DNA from: Nevskia sp.
Lineage (GTDB): Bacteria > Pseudomonadota > Gammaproteobacteria > Nevskiales > Nevskiaceae
DNA length: 64,000 nucleotides
Assembly (NCBI GenBank): GCA_021732745.1
Contig: JAKFUK010000002.1
Coordinates: forward strand, 682,001-746,000
Direction of reading: 5' to 3'
The notes under the pieces were generated by a model. It ran no database searches. It had not been told where the DNA came from and saw only the letters and a program-made list of their open reading frames with translations. This document shows positions 25,574-35,726 of this stretch, one piece after another (position 1 is the first letter of the stretch; every line of letters begins with the position of its first letter). A program made the translations under genes and the position numbers.

Positions 25574-27190
25574 TCAACGCCCCGGTCCGAGCAAGTCGAG
25601 GAACTCGCGCAGTTCGTCGGTCATCGGCGCGTTCAGGATCAGCTTGCCGAAGTCGCCATCGGCCGGCAGTTGCAGGAAATGCGAATGCAGGAACATGCGC
25701 CGCAGGCCCAGATCGCGGATCGGTTTCTGGTCGTCTCTGAGTCCGTACTTGCGATCACCAGCCACCGGATGGCCGAGCGCCAGCGCGTGGACGCGGATCT
25801 GGTGGGTGCGGCCGGAGAAGATGTGCACTTCGCACAGGGTGGCGTCCTTGTAGTGCGCCTGCGGCACGAAGCGCGACTTCGAGGGCTTGCCGTCTTCCTC
25901 GTCGATGTCGATGAAGCGCTCGCCGCCCGGGATCGAGCGCTTGACCAGTGCCGCATCGACATCGCGCGCTCCGCCCTGCAGGCGGCCGACGATCAGCGCG
26001 AAGTAGCGCTTGTCGGCCAGGCCTTCGCGGAAGGCGCGCTGGGCGCGCAACAGGCCGACCCGGGACTTGGCCAGCAGCAGCACGCCGCTGGTGTCGCGGT
26101 CGAGACGATGGGCGAGTTCGAGGAAGTCGTACTTGCCCCAGCCGCGTGCGGCCTCGATCACGCCATAGGCAATGCCGGTGCCGCCGTGCGAAGCCAGACC
26201 GGCCGGCTTGCAGATGGCGAGGTAATGCTCGTCCTCGTAGACGATCGCTTCACGCAGGCGATTCAGGACGGCGTCCGGAGCACGAATCTGCTCGCTCTTC
26301 TCGGCAATGCGGACCGGCGGGATACGGATTTCCTCACCCAAGGCGATCTTGCGATCCGGCTTGACCCGGCCGCCGTCGACCCGCACCTGCCCGGAACGCA
26401 GGATCAGGTAGATGTGCGATTTCGGCACGCCCGGCAGGCACTTCATCAAGTAGTTGTCGATGCGCTGGCCGTCTTCGTTCGGCCCGACCGTCATGTGCAC
26501 GACCACGGTCGGCAGCAGCGCCGGTTCAGCGACCTTGGCCTTCACCGCTGCGCGCGACACCTGGTTGAACTTCGGTGCGGTGACCTTCTTCTTCGCAGCC
26601 GACGACGACGGCCGGCTGCCGAAGGATTTGCCGAAAGCCGGCTTGGACGGACGCGGCTTGGCGGCAGCAGCTGTCGCTGTCGGGCGCGGCGCGGCTTCAG
26701 GGCGCGGTTTCGGACGCTCGGCGGCCGGCTCGGCCGATCGAGCAGCGGCGGCCCGTGCCGTCCGTGGCGGGGCGCGCACCGGCACCGGGCCGCTGTTCCA
26801 CTCCTCGGTCGGACGCGCCTTCTTGTCGAACTTGCGAACCGGGCGCTCGCTGCGCACCGCCCCACCGGCCGACGGCTTCGACGACGGCCGACCCGCTGGC
26901 TTGTCAGCTCGGGCCGGGGCCCGGGCAGGTGCGCGGGCAGGCGAAGGCGCCGAATTCAGCACGTTGTTCCAGTCGCCTTTCTGGCGCGGCAGATAGTCGG
27001 ATTTCCTGGCGGCGGATTTCCCGGCCGGGCGCTCGCTGCTGCGCCCTGCACCACCGGAAGACGGCTTCGACGATGGCCGGGCGGCCGGCTTGGCTCCCGA
27101 ACGCGGTACCGACTTCGAGGCGGGTCGCGAGGCCGGCCGGGCGGGCGCAGGACGGGAGGCGACAGATTTGCTGGGGGGCTTGCGATTCAA
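25574..27190 (-). CDS. rluC: 23S rRNA pseudouridine synthase RluC with long basic N-terminal extension
   Basis: Isomerises uridines 955, 2504 and 2580 of 23S rRNA in E. coli. The C-terminal 300 residues are a complete RluC: S4-like domain (SHIYLILRSGQVRVDGGRVK), catalytic Asp in ELAHRLDRDTSGVLLLAKS, then IFSGRTHQIRVHALALGHPV. In front lie about 240 residues of Ala/Pro/Arg/Ser/Lys-rich sequence that normal RluC lacks, with two similar modules each containing a W-N pair (KGDWNNVL and TEEWNSG). The start is uncertain: TTG at 27190 is used here; TTG at 27322 and an internal GTG are possible. Divergent from rne, a conserved gammaproteobacterial arrangement. Confidence 0.88.
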   Translation of the reverse strand: MNRKPPSKSVASRPAPARPASRPASKSVPRSGAKPAARPSSKPSSGGAGRSSERPAGKSAARKSDYLPRQKGDWNNVLNSAPSPARAPARAPARADKPAGRPSSKPSAGGAVRSERPVRKFDKKARPTEEWNSGPVPVRAPPRTARAAAARSAEPAAERPKPRPEAAPRPTATAAAAKPRPSKPAFGKSFGSRPSSSAAKKKVTAPKFNQVSRAAVKAKVAEPALLPTVVVHMTVGPNEDGQRIDNYLMKCLPGVPKSHIYLILRSGQVRVDGGRVKPDRKIALGEEIRIPPVRIAEKSEQIRAPDAVLNRLREAIVYEDEHYLAICKPAGLASHGGTGIAYGVIEAARGWGKYDFLELAHRLDRDTSGVLLLAKSRVGLLRAQRAFREGLADKRYFALIVGRLQGGARDVDAALVKRSIPGGERFIDIDEEDGKPSKSRFVPQAHYKDATLCEVHIFSGRTHQIRVHALALGHPVAGDRKYGLRDDQKPIRDLGLRRMFLHSHFLQLPADGDFGKLILNAPMTDELREFLDLLGPGR

Positions 27191-27724
27191 GGCGATCTCG
27201 ACAGGTGTTCGTTGTGACGGCAGTGCGTCAGGACCGTGACGACGGGTTCCAGCGGACCACGATGCAGGGTGCCGACGGCTTGCGCCGAGAGCGGAAAAGT
27301 AAGCCTTGCCGAACTGCGGCAAAGGAACCGCCGGTTTCGAGCCATGCCCTTGAGCGGCAACGCAAAACTACCGCATTGGACAAGTTCGTGGCACACTTCG
27401 GCGCGTCTGTCGCGCATGCGCCAGACACAAAGAAGACTCAAGAACTCAGCGACTGACCCATGGGTCATCGCCGAGGCCTGGCAGGACTCAGCGGACGCGC
27501 ATGGTAACAAACCGCCCGCCTTGCCAGCGCCAACCCCGGTACCCATCAGCCACGCCGACCGTCATTCGACCGGCGTCCCGCACATCCAGCGTTCCCGCAC
27601 GAGGCGGGGATGAATCGACGATCGAACCATCACAATTTCGTAACGATCGAGGCGCGCCACAGACGCGCCGCATCCCGTGTCGCGCGGTCGAGCGTCTACC
27701 CAGACAGCAATCGAGACCGCATCA
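27191..27724. promoter_or_regulatory. rluC-rne divergent control region and rne leader
   Basis: About 530 bp between the likely rluC start and the rne ATG with no convincing gene. In E. coli the same gap contains rne promoters and a long structured leader that RNase E cleaves to autoregulate. A hairpin GGCGCG/CGCGCC with a 7-8 nt loop is visible near 27652-27668, within the expected leader. I cannot match its fold to the E. coli hp2 element by eye. Confidence 0.4.
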
Positions 27725-30700
27725 ATGAAGAGAATCCTGATCAACGCCACACAGCGCGAGGAATTGCGCGTGGGCATCGTGGATGGCCAGAAGCTTTACG
27801 ACCTTGACATCGAACTGGCCTCGCGCGAACAGCGCAAGTCCAACGTCTACAAGGGCAAGATCACCCGCGTCGAGCCCAGCCTCGAAGCCTGCTTCGTCGA
27901 TTACGGCGCGGAACGCCACGGCTTCCTGCCGCTGAAGGAAATCCACAAGGATTACCACCGCAACATTGGCGGCAGCGGTGGCAAGGGCAACATGCGCGAC
28001 GTGATCGCCGAAGGCTCGGAGATCATCGTCCAGGTCGAAAAGGAAGAGCGCGGCAACAAGGGCGCGGCCCTGACCACCTACGTCAGCCTCGCTGGCCGCT
28101 ATCTGGTGTTGATGCCGAACAACCCGAAAGCCGGCGGCATTTCCCGCCGTGCCGAAGGCGAGGAACGCGAGGAAGCCCGCGAAGCCCTGGCCGCGCTGAC
28201 CATCCCGGAAGGCATGGGCATCATCGTGCGCACCAACGGCATGGGCCGTTCGGCGCCGGAACTGCAAACCGATCTCGATCAGCTCGCCGACACCTGGGGC
28301 CGGATCACCACGGCCTCGGCCGAACTGCCGGCCCCGTTCCCGCTGTACAAGGAAAACAACGTCGTGCTGCGCGCGCTGCGCGACTACCTGCGCCCGGACA
28401 TCGGCGAAGTGATCGTCGACAACGCCGAAATCTACGAGGAAGCCCGAGCGCAGATGGAGCGCTCGATGCCGGCCGAGAAGCACAAGCTCAAGCTCTATCG
28501 CGACGACATCCCGCTGTTCTCGCGCTACCAGGTCGAAAGCCAGATCGAATCGGCGCACGAGCGCATGGTTCGCCTGCCGTCCGGCGGCTCGATCGTCATC
28601 GACCACACCGAAGCGCTGACCGCGATCGACATCAATTCGGCGAAGGCGACCGGCGGTGGCGGCATCGAGGAAACCGCGCTGCAGACCAATCTGGAAGCGG
28701 CCGATGAAATCGCGCGCCAGCTGCGCCTGCGCGATCTCGGCGGCCTGATCGTGATCGATTTCATCGACATGAATTCGACCAAGAATCAGCGCGAAGTCGA
28801 AAAGGCGGTGCAGGAAGCCTGCGACATCGACCGCGCCCGCGTGCAGGTCGGCCGCTTGAGCCGCTTCGGCCTGCTGGAAATGTCACGCCAGCGCCTGCGC
28901 CCCTCACTCTCCGAACACACCCAGATCGCCTGCCCGCGCTGCGAAGGCCGCGGCCAGATCCGCTCGGTCGAATCGCTGGCGCTGGCCGCCCTGCGCCTGA
29001 TCGAGGAAGAGTGCATGAAGGACCGCACCGGCCGCGTCATCGCGCAGCTGCCGGTCGATGTCGCCACCTTCCTGCTCAACGAAAAGCGCGGCGTGATCGC
29101 CGAGCTGGAATCGCGCTACATGGTGGTGGTCACCCTGGTCCCGAACGAGACCATCGAGACGCCGAAGTACGAAATCCTGCGGATCCGCACCGATCACATG
29201 ACGCAGGACAACAACGCCGGCATGAGCTATCGCCTGCCGCAGGATTTCAAGGCCGATGCCCGCGCAGCCTTGGTCGGTGCCGGCACGCCGCAGGGTCCGC
29301 GCAGCGCTTCCGGCGACGCCGCGGTCAAGGCTTTGCTGCCGAACGCCCCCGCGCCGCTGCCGCTCGATGCCCCGGATCCGACGGTGGCCGCACCAGCAGT
29401 CGCCAAGGCGCGGGTGGCAGCACCGGTCGCCGTGATGAAGCCGGTGGCATCCGAAGGCGGCTTCTTCGCTTGGGTGATGCGCCTGTTCGGCTTCGGCAAG
29501 AGCAGCAGCGACGACAACAAGCCGGTCTCTAAGGCCGACGGCAACAACAACGCCCAGCGGCAGCAGCAACAACAGCGCAGCGGCGGCCAGCAGCAGGGTC
29601 AGCGTCGTGATGGCGCACGCGAAGGCAATCGCGACGGGCGTCGCGACATCGGCGGTCGTCCGCAGGACGGTCCGCAGCGCCGTGAAAGCCGTCCGGAAGG
29701 CGGACGTGATGGCAATCGCGACGGACGTCGTGACGGCGGTCGTCCGGCCCAGGAACGAGGAAATGAAGGCCAGCAGCAGCCGCGCCGCGATGGCCGCAAC
29801 GGCGGCGAGCCGCGTGCCGAGGGCAGCAACAATCGGCAGCAGAACCCGAATCAGAATGGCGGCCAGGGTCGCCAGGACGGACGTGCTGAAGGCCGTGGCC
29901 AGCAGCAACAGCAGCCGAAGCAGCCACGCCAGCCGCAGAACCAGAACCCACGTCCGCAGCAGGCTGCCGCAGCGGCTGACGGCGAACTGCCGATCGTCGC
30001 AGCCGCCGCAGCGGTGGTTGTCGCAGCCCCGCTGATGGCTGCCGATGCCGCACCCGTTGAAACGATGAGCGCGCTGCTGGCGTCGACCGATGCCGAAACC
30101 GCGGCCGAAGGCGAAACCGCTGCCGATGCCGCCGGCGGCGAGCCGCGCGAAGGCAGTGGCCGTCGCGGTCGCCGTGGCCGTCGCGGTCGTGGTCGCGGTC
30201 GCAATGGCGAAGCCGGCGAGCGCAATCCGAACGCAGCCCCCGGCAGCGAAGGTGAAGCCGGCGATGAAGGTGCCGACGGCGACGACGGCCTGAACAGCGC
30301 CGACGACACTTCGCCGATGTTCGATGCCTCCGCCATCGAAGCCGCCCCGGGCAGCGACGAACCCGGCTATGCGCCGCGCCGCGATCAGCGTCCGGTGCGC
30401 ACGGAAGCGGCCGCCGGTGTCGCCGCCGTGATCGCGGTCACGGCCGTCGAAGCGGTTGCGGCACCTGTCGAAGTAGTTGAAACCGTCGTCGCCGAAACGG
30501 TCGCGCCGGTCGCAATAGCTGTCGCCGATGAAGCGCCTGCCGAAGTCGCGGTGATCGCGCCGGTGGCGGAAGCTGCGCCGGTGGCCGTCATCGAGGAAAT
30601 GCCGGCGATGGTCGACGCCGCCGCCGTGCTCACCGAGGTGACCGAAGCGCAGGTCATCGAGATGGCACCGCCTGCGGAAATCGTCGAACCGATGCCGGCG

Positions 30701-31057
30701 ATGGAAGTCGCCGTGGTGGCTGAAGTTGCCGCGGTGGTCGAAGTTGCGGAAGTTGCGGAAGCGGTGGCTGAACCGGCAGCGGCGGTCGTCGAAATGTCGG
30801 CGGCAGTGGTCGGCGAGATCGTCGTGGCAGCCGCTCCGCCGGAAGCGCCGGCTGTCGTGGCCGAGATCGTCGAAGCGCCGGCTGCGGACGTCGCGGTGAT
30901 CGAAATGCCGATCGCTGCGGTCGAGGCTGTCGAAGCGGTCGCGGAAGTGCTGCCGGAGCCGATCGTCGTCGAAACGCCGGTCGAGGTCGTGGCAGCGGCA
31001 GAAGCGGTCGTCAGCCCGGTCGACGACACCGAAAAGAAGGTCGACGCGGTCAGCTGA
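27725..31057 (+). CDS. rne: Ribonuclease E
   Basis: Essential endoribonuclease and degradosome scaffold. The 1110-residue protein starts [21 protein letters not shown]1 domain from about residue 35; DNase I-like catalytic subdomain with the two metal-binding Asp in [15 protein letters not shown] and [15 protein letters not shown]; zinc-link CPRCEGRG; small domain to about residue 520. The tail has an amphipathic segment [17 protein letters not shown] (about 577-593), matching a membrane anchor, then an Arg/Gln/Gly-rich RNA-binding-type region (about 605-750), an [13 protein letters not shown] cluster near 815, and a final 215 residues almost purely Val/Ala/Glu/Pro with hardly any Lys or Arg. 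The ATG at 27725 gives the family start. Confidence 0.97.
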   Translation: MKRILINATQREELRVGIVDGQKLYDLDIELASREQRKSNVYKGKITRVEPSLEACFVDYGAERHGFLPLKEIHKDYHRNIGGSGGKGNMRDVIAEGSEIIVQVEKEERGNKGAALTTYVSLAGRYLVLMPNNPKAGGISRRAEGEEREEAREALAALTIPEGMGIIVRTNGMGRSAPELQTDLDQLADTWGRITTASAELPAPFPLYKENNVVLRALRDYLRPDIGEVIVDNAEIYEEARAQMERSMPAEKHKLKLYRDDIPLFSRYQVESQIESAHERMVRLPSGGSIVIDHTEALTAIDINSAKATGGGGIEETALQTNLEAADEIARQLRLRDLGGLIVIDFIDMNSTKNQREVEKAVQEACDIDRARVQVGRLSRFGLLEMSRQRLRPSLSEHTQIACPRCEGRGQIRSVESLALAALRLIEEECMKDRTGRVIAQLPVDVATFLLNEKRGVIAELESRYMVVVTLVPNETIETPKYEILRIRTDHMTQDNNAGMSYRLPQDFKADARAALVGAGTPQGPRSASGDAAVKALLPNAPAPLPLDAPDPTVAAPAVAKARVAAPVAVMKPVASEGGFFAWVMRLFGFGKSSSDDNKPVSKADGNNNAQRQQQQQRSGGQQQGQRRDGAREGNRDGRRDIGGRPQDGPQRRESRPEGGRDGNRDGRRDGGRPAQERGNEGQQQPRRDGRNGGEPRAEGSNNRQQNPNQNGGQGRQDGRAEGRGQQQQQPKQPRQPQNQNPRPQQAAAAADGELPIVAAAAAVVVAAPLMAADAAPVETMSALLASTDAETAAEGETAADAAGGEPREGSGRRGRRGRRGRGRGRNGEAGERNPNAAPGSEGEAGDEGADGDDGLNSADDTSPMFDASAIEAAPGSDEPGYAPRRDQRPVRTEAAAGVAAVIAVTAVEAVAAPVEVVETVVAETVAPVAIAVADEAPAEVAVIAPVAEAAPVAVIEEMPAMVDAAAVLTEVTEAQVIEMAPPAEIVEPMPAMEVAVVAEVAAVVEVAEVAEAVAEPAAAVVEMSAAVVGEIVVAAAPPEAPAVVAEIVEAPAADVAVIEMPIAAVEAVEAVAEVLPEPIVVETPVEVVAAAEAVVSPVDDTEKKVDAVS

Positions 31058-31076
31058 TCGACCGCCATCCACCAAC

Positions 31077-31108
31077 AAAAAAGCCGCGTCGAAAGACGCG
31101 GCTTTTTT
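31077..31108. terminator. Bidirectional Rho-independent terminator after rne
   Basis: Six A, stem GCCGCGTC, GAAA tetraloop, stem GACGCGGC, six T. It sits 20 nt after the rne stop and 18 nt beyond the stop of the convergent phosphatase gene, serving both strands. Confidence 0.95.
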
Positions 31109-31125
31109 GTTGCGCGATCAAATAC

Positions 31126-31818
31126 TTATTCGCGTCTCAGGATGCGATCCACCAACTGATTGGCCCAGAAGTTCGATTTGAAGCTGGCGCGCACGGCCGC
31201 CGCATCGTAGTGGTGAGCCACCCAATCGCGGAACGTCGCGTCCGGGTGTGCGCGCTGCCAGTCGCGCCAGGCGTCGAAGAACGCATCGAGCACGCCGGTC
31301 TTGGCAGCCTTGATGTGACCGTGCCGCCAGAACTGCATCTGCCGCGTCGCTTTTTCCACCGGCTCGCCGCGCAGGATCAGCCAGATCGTCGACACCAGTC
31401 CGGCCCGATCCGCGCCGGACTTGCAGTGGATCAGCAGCGGCTTCGGCAGGCTGTCGAGCAGTTCGATGATCGCCAGCACCTGCTCGCGCGACGGCTCCTG
31501 CCGCGAGCCGATCGGGAAATGCACCAGACGCAGGCCGATCCGCTTGCAGGTGTCCCATTCGAGCTGGTTGGAACCGAGATGCTGCTCGTTGCCGCGCAGG
31601 CTCAGCACGGTCTGGATGCCGGCGCGTTGTGCTGCGCGCAACTGGTAGGGCATCGGATGGCCGCAACGATGTAGCTCTGGCGTGACGCTGAGCCGGGTGT
31701 TGTAGATGAAGCGGAAGATCGAATGATCGACGAACAGCATGTTGAGCCAGGCGCGGAAGCGCTTGCCCGGGGTCAGCAGCGGCAGGTCCGGCGGCGAAAG
31801 CGCGGGCATGGTACTCAT
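31126..31818 (-). CDS. Dual-specificity/tyrosine phosphatase family protein
   Basis: Cysteine phosphatase of 230 residues with the active-site loop HCKSGADRAG (HCX5R) around residue 130 and the general-acid region upstream (HFPIGSRQEPSREQ). Similar phosphatases are found next to lipid A and KDO genes in other Gammaproteobacteria. The start codon overlaps the kdsB stop (ATGA), so it is the last gene of the msbA-lpxK-trm112-kdsB unit. Substrate could be a protein, phosphoinositide-like lipid or lipid A phosphate; undetermined. Confidence 0.87.
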   Translation of the reverse strand: MSTMPALSPPDLPLLTPGKRFRAWLNMLFVDHSIFRFIYNTRLSVTPELHRCGHPMPYQLRAAQRAGIQTVLSLRGNEQHLGSNQLEWDTCKRIGLRLVHFPIGSRQEPSREQVLAIIELLDSLPKPLLIHCKSGADRAGLVSTIWLILRGEPVEKATRQMQFWRHGHIKAAKTGVLDAFFDAWRDWQRAHPDATFRDWVAHHYDAAAVRASFKSNFWANQLVDRILRRE

Positions 31819-32618
31819 CGGCGCGCTTCCAGCAGGGCAGCGACGGCCGCCAGATCGGCCTCGGTATCGACCCCGCGCGGCGGCGGCACATCGGACACGC
31901 CGACCGCGATTCGCAAGCCCGCTTCCAGCGCTCGCAGTTGTTCCAGCGCTTCGCAGTTTTCCAGTGCCGAAGCCGGCAACTGGCTGAAACGGCGCAACGC
32001 GCCGACCCGGTAGGCGTACAGGCCGATATGGCGAAACGCCAGGCCCGACGGCAGCGGCGAGGTCGGACTGCTGCCTTCGCGCTTCCAGGGAATTGGTGCG
32101 CGAGAGAAATACAGCGCGTGGCCGTTGGCAGCGCGGACCACCTTGACGAAATTCGGGTTCAGCCAGTCTTCAAACTGATGCAGCGGATGGCAAAGGGTGG
32201 CGATGTCGGCCGTCGGATCATCGGCCAGCAGGCGTGCGGCTTCGATCACCATCGCCGCCGGCATCAGCGGCTCGTCGCCCTGCAGATTGACGACGATCTC
32301 GTCATCGGCCCAACCGGCGGCGGCGGCGATCTCGTTGACCCGGTCGGTGCCCGACTGATGGGCGACATCGGTCACCCGCGCGTCGGCACCGAACGCATCG
32401 CAGGCAGCGAGCACTTCGGCGTCGTCGGTGGCGATGGTCACCGCTTCCGGACCGGCGACCGCGCAAGCCGCTTCCCAGGTCCATTGCAGCATCGGCTTGG
32501 CCCCAAGTTCCCGCAGCACCTTGCGCGGCAATCGGGTCGAACCGAGACGTGCCGGGATGACGATGCGGAAGCTGGGCCGTGAGGCGTGAGGCGTGAGGGG
32601 TGAGGCGACGGCCGTCAT
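31815..32618 (-). CDS. kdsB: 3-deoxy-manno-octulosonate cytidylyltransferase (CMP-KDO synthetase)
   Basis: Activates KDO with CTP to CMP-KDO for addition to lipid A; cytoplasmic. The 267-residue product from the ATG at 32618 has the nucleotide-binding [28 protein letters not shown] and [10 protein letters not shown], and ends with the [20 protein letters not shown] motif. Its start overlaps the Trm112 stop and its stop overlaps the phosphatase start (ATGA in both cases), indicating tight translational coupling. Confidence 0.96.
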   Translation of the reverse strand: MTAVASPLTPHASRPSFRIVIPARLGSTRLPRKVLRELGAKPMLQWTWEAACAVAGPEAVTIATDDAEVLAACDAFGADARVTDVAHQSGTDRVNEIAAAAGWADDEIVVNLQGDEPLMPAAMVIEAARLLADDPTADIATLCHPLHQFEDWLNPNFVKVVRAANGHALYFSRAPIPWKREGSSPTSPLPSGLAFRHIGLYAYRVGALRRFSQLPASALENCEALEQLRALEAGLRIAVGVSDVPPPRGVDTEADLAAVAALLEARR

Positions 32619-32794
32619 TTCAGCTCGTCTTCGCGCAGCGGCCGGGCTTCTTCTTCGAGCATCACCGGAATGCCGTCGCGGACCGGATACGCGAGGCGCG
32701 AAGCCTTGCACCACAGCTCCTGCACGTCCGGATGCCAGGTCAGCGGACCCTTGGTGACCGGGCAGACGAGGATGTCGAGCAGGCGCTTGTCCAT
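32615..32794 (-). CDS. Trm112/YcaR family protein
   Basis: Small zinc-ribbon-like protein of 59 residues: [20 protein letters not shown] followed by [20 protein letters not shown]. It closely resembles E. coli YcaR, which likewise sits between lpxK and kdsB. Only one Cys of the first CPxC pair is kept (CPVT), so zinc binding may be lost. In eukaryotes Trm112 activates methyltransferases; the bacterial role is unknown. Overlaps kdsB by four bases and starts 4 nt after the lpxK stop. Confidence 0.92.
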   Translation of the reverse strand: MDKRLLDILVCPVTKGPLTWHPDVQELWCKASRLAYPVRDGIPVMLEEEARPLREDELK

Positions 32795-32798
32795 GGAT

Positions 32799-33800
32799 TC
32801 AGAGGGTTTTTCGGGGAAGGCTGGACAGCAATTTTCGCACATGCGCCGTGTCGGCCTCGGCGAACACGGCCTCGGCCGGCACGTACCACAAGCCCGGTCG
32901 GGCGAAGCTAGCGCACTTCACGGCGTCCTTTTCGGTCATCAGCACCGGCAGTGCGTCGCCGAAGGCAAGATCGCTGGCGATGTAGCGATGATGGTCCGGG
33001 AACGGTTGCGGGATGACGACAAGGCCGGCCGCTTCGAGTGCAGCGAAGAAGCGCTGCGGATGGCCGATGCCGGCGACCGCATGCACCTGCTGCCCTTTGA
33101 ACGAGGCCAGCGGCAGCGCGTCCCCGGTGTGCAGCGACATGGCGCGCTCGATCACCAGATTCATCGCCAACTGCGGCTGGCCATACGCCGGCAGCGTCGT
33201 GCGCAGCGCGCCATTGACGATCACCGCATCGACCGTTGCCAGCCGCGACGGCAGCTCGCGCAGCGGCCCGGCCGGCAGCCGTGCGCCATTGCCGAGGCCG
33301 CGTGCGCCGTCGATGACGCAGAACTCAAGGTCTCGGGCCAGCCGGTAATGCTGCAAGCCGTCATCGGCGATCAGCAGGTCGACGCCGTCCTGCTCGATCA
33401 GTAGCCGCGCTGCGGCGATGCGATCCGGCGCGACCGCAACCGGCACGCCGCAGCGCCTTGCGATCAGCGCCGGTTCGTCGCCGGATTCGGCGGGATCGGT
33501 GCTCGCGGTGACGCGCAGCGGGTACTGCGCAGCGCGGCCGCCGTAGCCACGGCTGATGACGCCCGGCCTGAAGCCGAGTGCCCTCGCCTGCTTAACCAGC
33601 CAGATGGTCACCGGCGTCTTGCCGGTGCCGCCGACGCTGATATTGCCGACTACCACCACCGGCACTGGCAGACCTATGGCCAGCGCTTGCTTGCTGTGCG
33701 CCATGCGATCAGCGATCAGGCCGTACAGCGCCGCAAACGGTCGCAACGCCAGCGGCGCAGGTTCAGCCGAATACCAGCGGCGTTCGAGCCAGCGTTTCAA
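32799..33800 (-). CDS. lpxK: Tetraacyldisaccharide 4'-kinase
   Basis: Phosphorylates the 4' position of the lipid A precursor at the inner membrane. Walker A is [20 protein letters not shown], followed by the [31 protein letters not shown] and LTEKDAVKC motifs of the family. Start is uncertain: TTG at 33800 begins [19 protein letters not shown], the usual N-terminal amphipathic helix. A further upstream TTG at 33830 would make the first residues from the REP-like repeat at 33817-33898 and is less likely. About 333 residues. Between msbA and trm112, as in many Gammaproteobacteria. Confidence 0.93.
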   Translation of the reverse strand: MKRWLERRWYSAEPAPLALRPFAALYGLIADRMAHSKQALAIGLPVPVVVVGNISVGGTGKTPVTIWLVKQARALGFRPGVISRGYGGRAAQYPLRVTASTDPAESGDEPALIARRCGVPVAVAPDRIAAARLLIEQDGVDLLIADDGLQHYRLARDLEFCVIDGARGLGNGARLPAGPLRELPSRLATVDAVIVNGALRTTLPAYGQPQLAMNLVIERAMSLHTGDALPLASFKGQQVHAVAGIGHPQRFFAALEAAGLVVIPQPFPDHHRYIASDLAFGDALPVLMTEKDAVKCASFARPGLWYVPAEAVFAEADTAHVRKLLSSLPRKTL

Positions 33801-33816
33801 GGCAGATACCGGATTC

Positions 33817-33898
33817 CGTAGGGTGGGCAAGCTTCATCTGCCCACCGATTCGCGCCCGCCAAACGCCGCGTGGGCAAATGAAGCTTGCCCACCCTACG
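33817..33898. repeat. REP/BIME-like inverted repeat, GTAG head, GTGGGCA core (copy 2)
   Basis: Arms CGTAGGGTGGGCAAGCTTC at 33817 and its complement ending CCTACG at 33898, each with its own GTGGGCA/TGCCCAC hairpin. It occupies the msbA-lpxK intercistronic space, with one arm adjoining the lpxK start, so it may shape translation or stability of that message. Confidence 0.88.
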
Positions 33899-33912
33899 GA
33901 GAACCGTGCGCT

Positions 33913-35673
33913 TCACGCGGCAACCGGCTCATCGCGAAATTGCATGCGATGCAGCCCCGCATAAGCCCCATCATGGGCAATCAGCGCCTCGTGCGTGCCC
34001 TGTTCGACGATCCGGCCCTGATCCATCACCACGATCAGGTCGGCGTTCTGGATGGTCGACAGGCGGTGGGCGATGACCAAGGTGGTGCGGCCCTTCATCA
34101 GCTCGGTCAGCGCCTGCTGGATGGCGCGTTCGGATTCGGTGTCGAGCGCGCTGGTGGCTTCGTCCAGAATCAGGATTGGCGCGTCTTTGTACAGCGCGCG
34201 GGCGATGGTCAGGCGCTGCTTCTGGCCGCCGGACAGATTGGCTCCGTCCTGGCCAAGCATGGTGTCCAGCCCCTGCGGCAGCCGTTCGATGAACTCCCAG
34301 GCGTGGGCGCGGCGAGCGGCTTGCTCGATCTTGTCGCGCGTCGCACCGATCGAGCCGTAGGCGATGTTGTCGGCGATGCTGGCGTTGAACAGCACGATGT
34401 TCTGATCGACCAGCGCGATCTGCCGGCGCAGGTCCGACAGCTGGTAAGCGCGCGCGTCGTGTCCATCGAGCAGCACGCGGCCGGAGGCGGGATCGTAGAA
34501 GCGCGGGATCAGCGACAGCAGGGTCGATTTGCCGCTGCCGGAGCGGCCGACAAACGCCACCGTGGCGCCGGGCGCGACATCGAGCGTCACGCCGTCCAGT
34601 GCCGCACGCCCATCGGCTTCGTAGGCGAAACGCACGTCGTCGAAACGCAAGTGCCCGCTGCTGCGCGCCAGCGGCCGGCTGCCGGTATCGGCTTCGACCG
34701 GCGTATCGAGGAACTGGAACAGGTCGGCGCCCGCCACCAGGCCACGTTGCAGGCGTTCGCTGATCGAGGTCATGGCCGCCATCGGCGCGCGCAGGCTCAG
34801 CATCGCGGCGATGAACGAGGCAAAGGTGCCGGCACTCACCGTCTCGATCATCCCCGGTGCGGTGGCGACGAACACCAGCATCGCCACACCGACGGCAGCA
34901 ATCATTTCCAGCGCGCTGTTCGAGGCGGCACCGCTGGCGGTCATCTTCAGGCTTTGCCGGCGCAGGTAATCGTCCATGCGCCGGAAGGCGTCGAGCACAT
35001 AACTTTCGCCGCCGTAGAGCTTGAGGATGCGGCGGCCGGTGATCGCTTCATCGGCCGAATGGGTGATGCCGGCCACCGAGCCCTGCACGCGCTGCGACAG
35101 CTTCCTGAACCGGCGATTGACCCAGGTGATCGACAGGCTCACGAGTGGGGCGATGGCGAGCGTGAACAGCGCCAGTTTCCAGCTGGTCCAGAACATCAGG
35201 CCCAAGAGGCCGATCGCCGACAGGCCGTCCTTGATGATCGCGGTCAGCACCCCGGTCGCGCTGTCAGCCACCTGCCCGGCGTGATAGGTCAGCTTGGTTT
35301 GAAGATCGGCATTGCGGGATTTGTCGTGATGGGCCACCGGCACATAAAGCAGATGCTCGAACACCTCGCAGCGCAGCCGCGACACCACTCGCTGACCGAC
35401 TGCCGCGATGCCCCAGGCCGCGCAGAAACCGGCCACGCCACGCAGCGTGAAGATGCCGAGGATCGCGAACGGCATCACCGCGATGACCTTGGGATCACGC
35501 TCGACGAAGATCGAATCGATCAGCGGCTGGATCAGACGCACGAAGGCGATATCGGTGCAGGCGAAGGTGACCATGCCGAACAGCGCCAGCAGGAACAGCC
35601 GCCAATGCGGCGCGCCATAGGCCATCAGGCGACGCCAGACAGCGGCAGAGCGATACGGATCGGGAGCAGTCAT
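33913..35673 (-). CDS. msbA: Lipid A flippase, ABC transporter MsbA
   Basis: Homodimeric ATP-driven flippase moving core-lipid A to the periplasmic leaflet. The 586-residue half-transporter has six N-terminal transmembrane helices (about residues 20-320) and a C-terminal ATPase: Walker A GRSGSGKSTLLSLIPRFYDP, signature LSGGQKQR, Walker B ILILDEATSALD, H-loop VIAHRLS. First gene of the msbA-lpxK-trm112-kdsB-phosphatase run. A short ATG-proximal leader of low similarity is normal for the family. Confidence 0.95.
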   Translation of the reverse strand: MTAPDPYRSAAVWRRLMAYGAPHWRLFLLALFGMVTFACTDIAFVRLIQPLIDSIFVERDPKVIAVMPFAILGIFTLRGVAGFCAAWGIAAVGQRVVSRLRCEVFEHLLYVPVAHHDKSRNADLQTKLTYHAGQVADSATGVLTAIIKDGLSAIGLLGLMFWTSWKLALFTLAIAPLVSLSITWVNRRFRKLSQRVQGSVAGITHSADEAITGRRILKLYGGESYVLDAFRRMDDYLRRQSLKMTASGAASNSALEMIAAVGVAMLVFVATAPGMIETVSAGTFASFIAAMLSLRAPMAAMTSISERLQRGLVAGADLFQFLDTPVEADTGSRPLARSSGHLRFDDVRFAYEADGRAALDGVTLDVAPGATVAFVGRSGSGKSTLLSLIPRFYDPASGRVLLDGHDARAYQLSDLRRQIALVDQNIVLFNASIADNIAYGSIGATRDKIEQAARRAHAWEFIERLPQGLDTMLGQDGANLSGGQKQRLTIARALYKDAPILILDEATSALDTESERAIQQALTELMKGRTTLVIAHRLSTIQNADLIVVMDQGRIVEQGTHEALIAHDGAYAGLHRMQFRDEPVAA

Positions 35674-35726
35674 CGCGAAATGGTAGCAGCCGGGTTGGGT
35701 CGTCTAAGATCGACCGGCCACAGCGG

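Noticed and set aside
28904..31078. Open frame of 724 codons opposite rne
   Set aside because: Shadow of the repetitive RNase E tail; Asp/Arg/His-rich with no domain.
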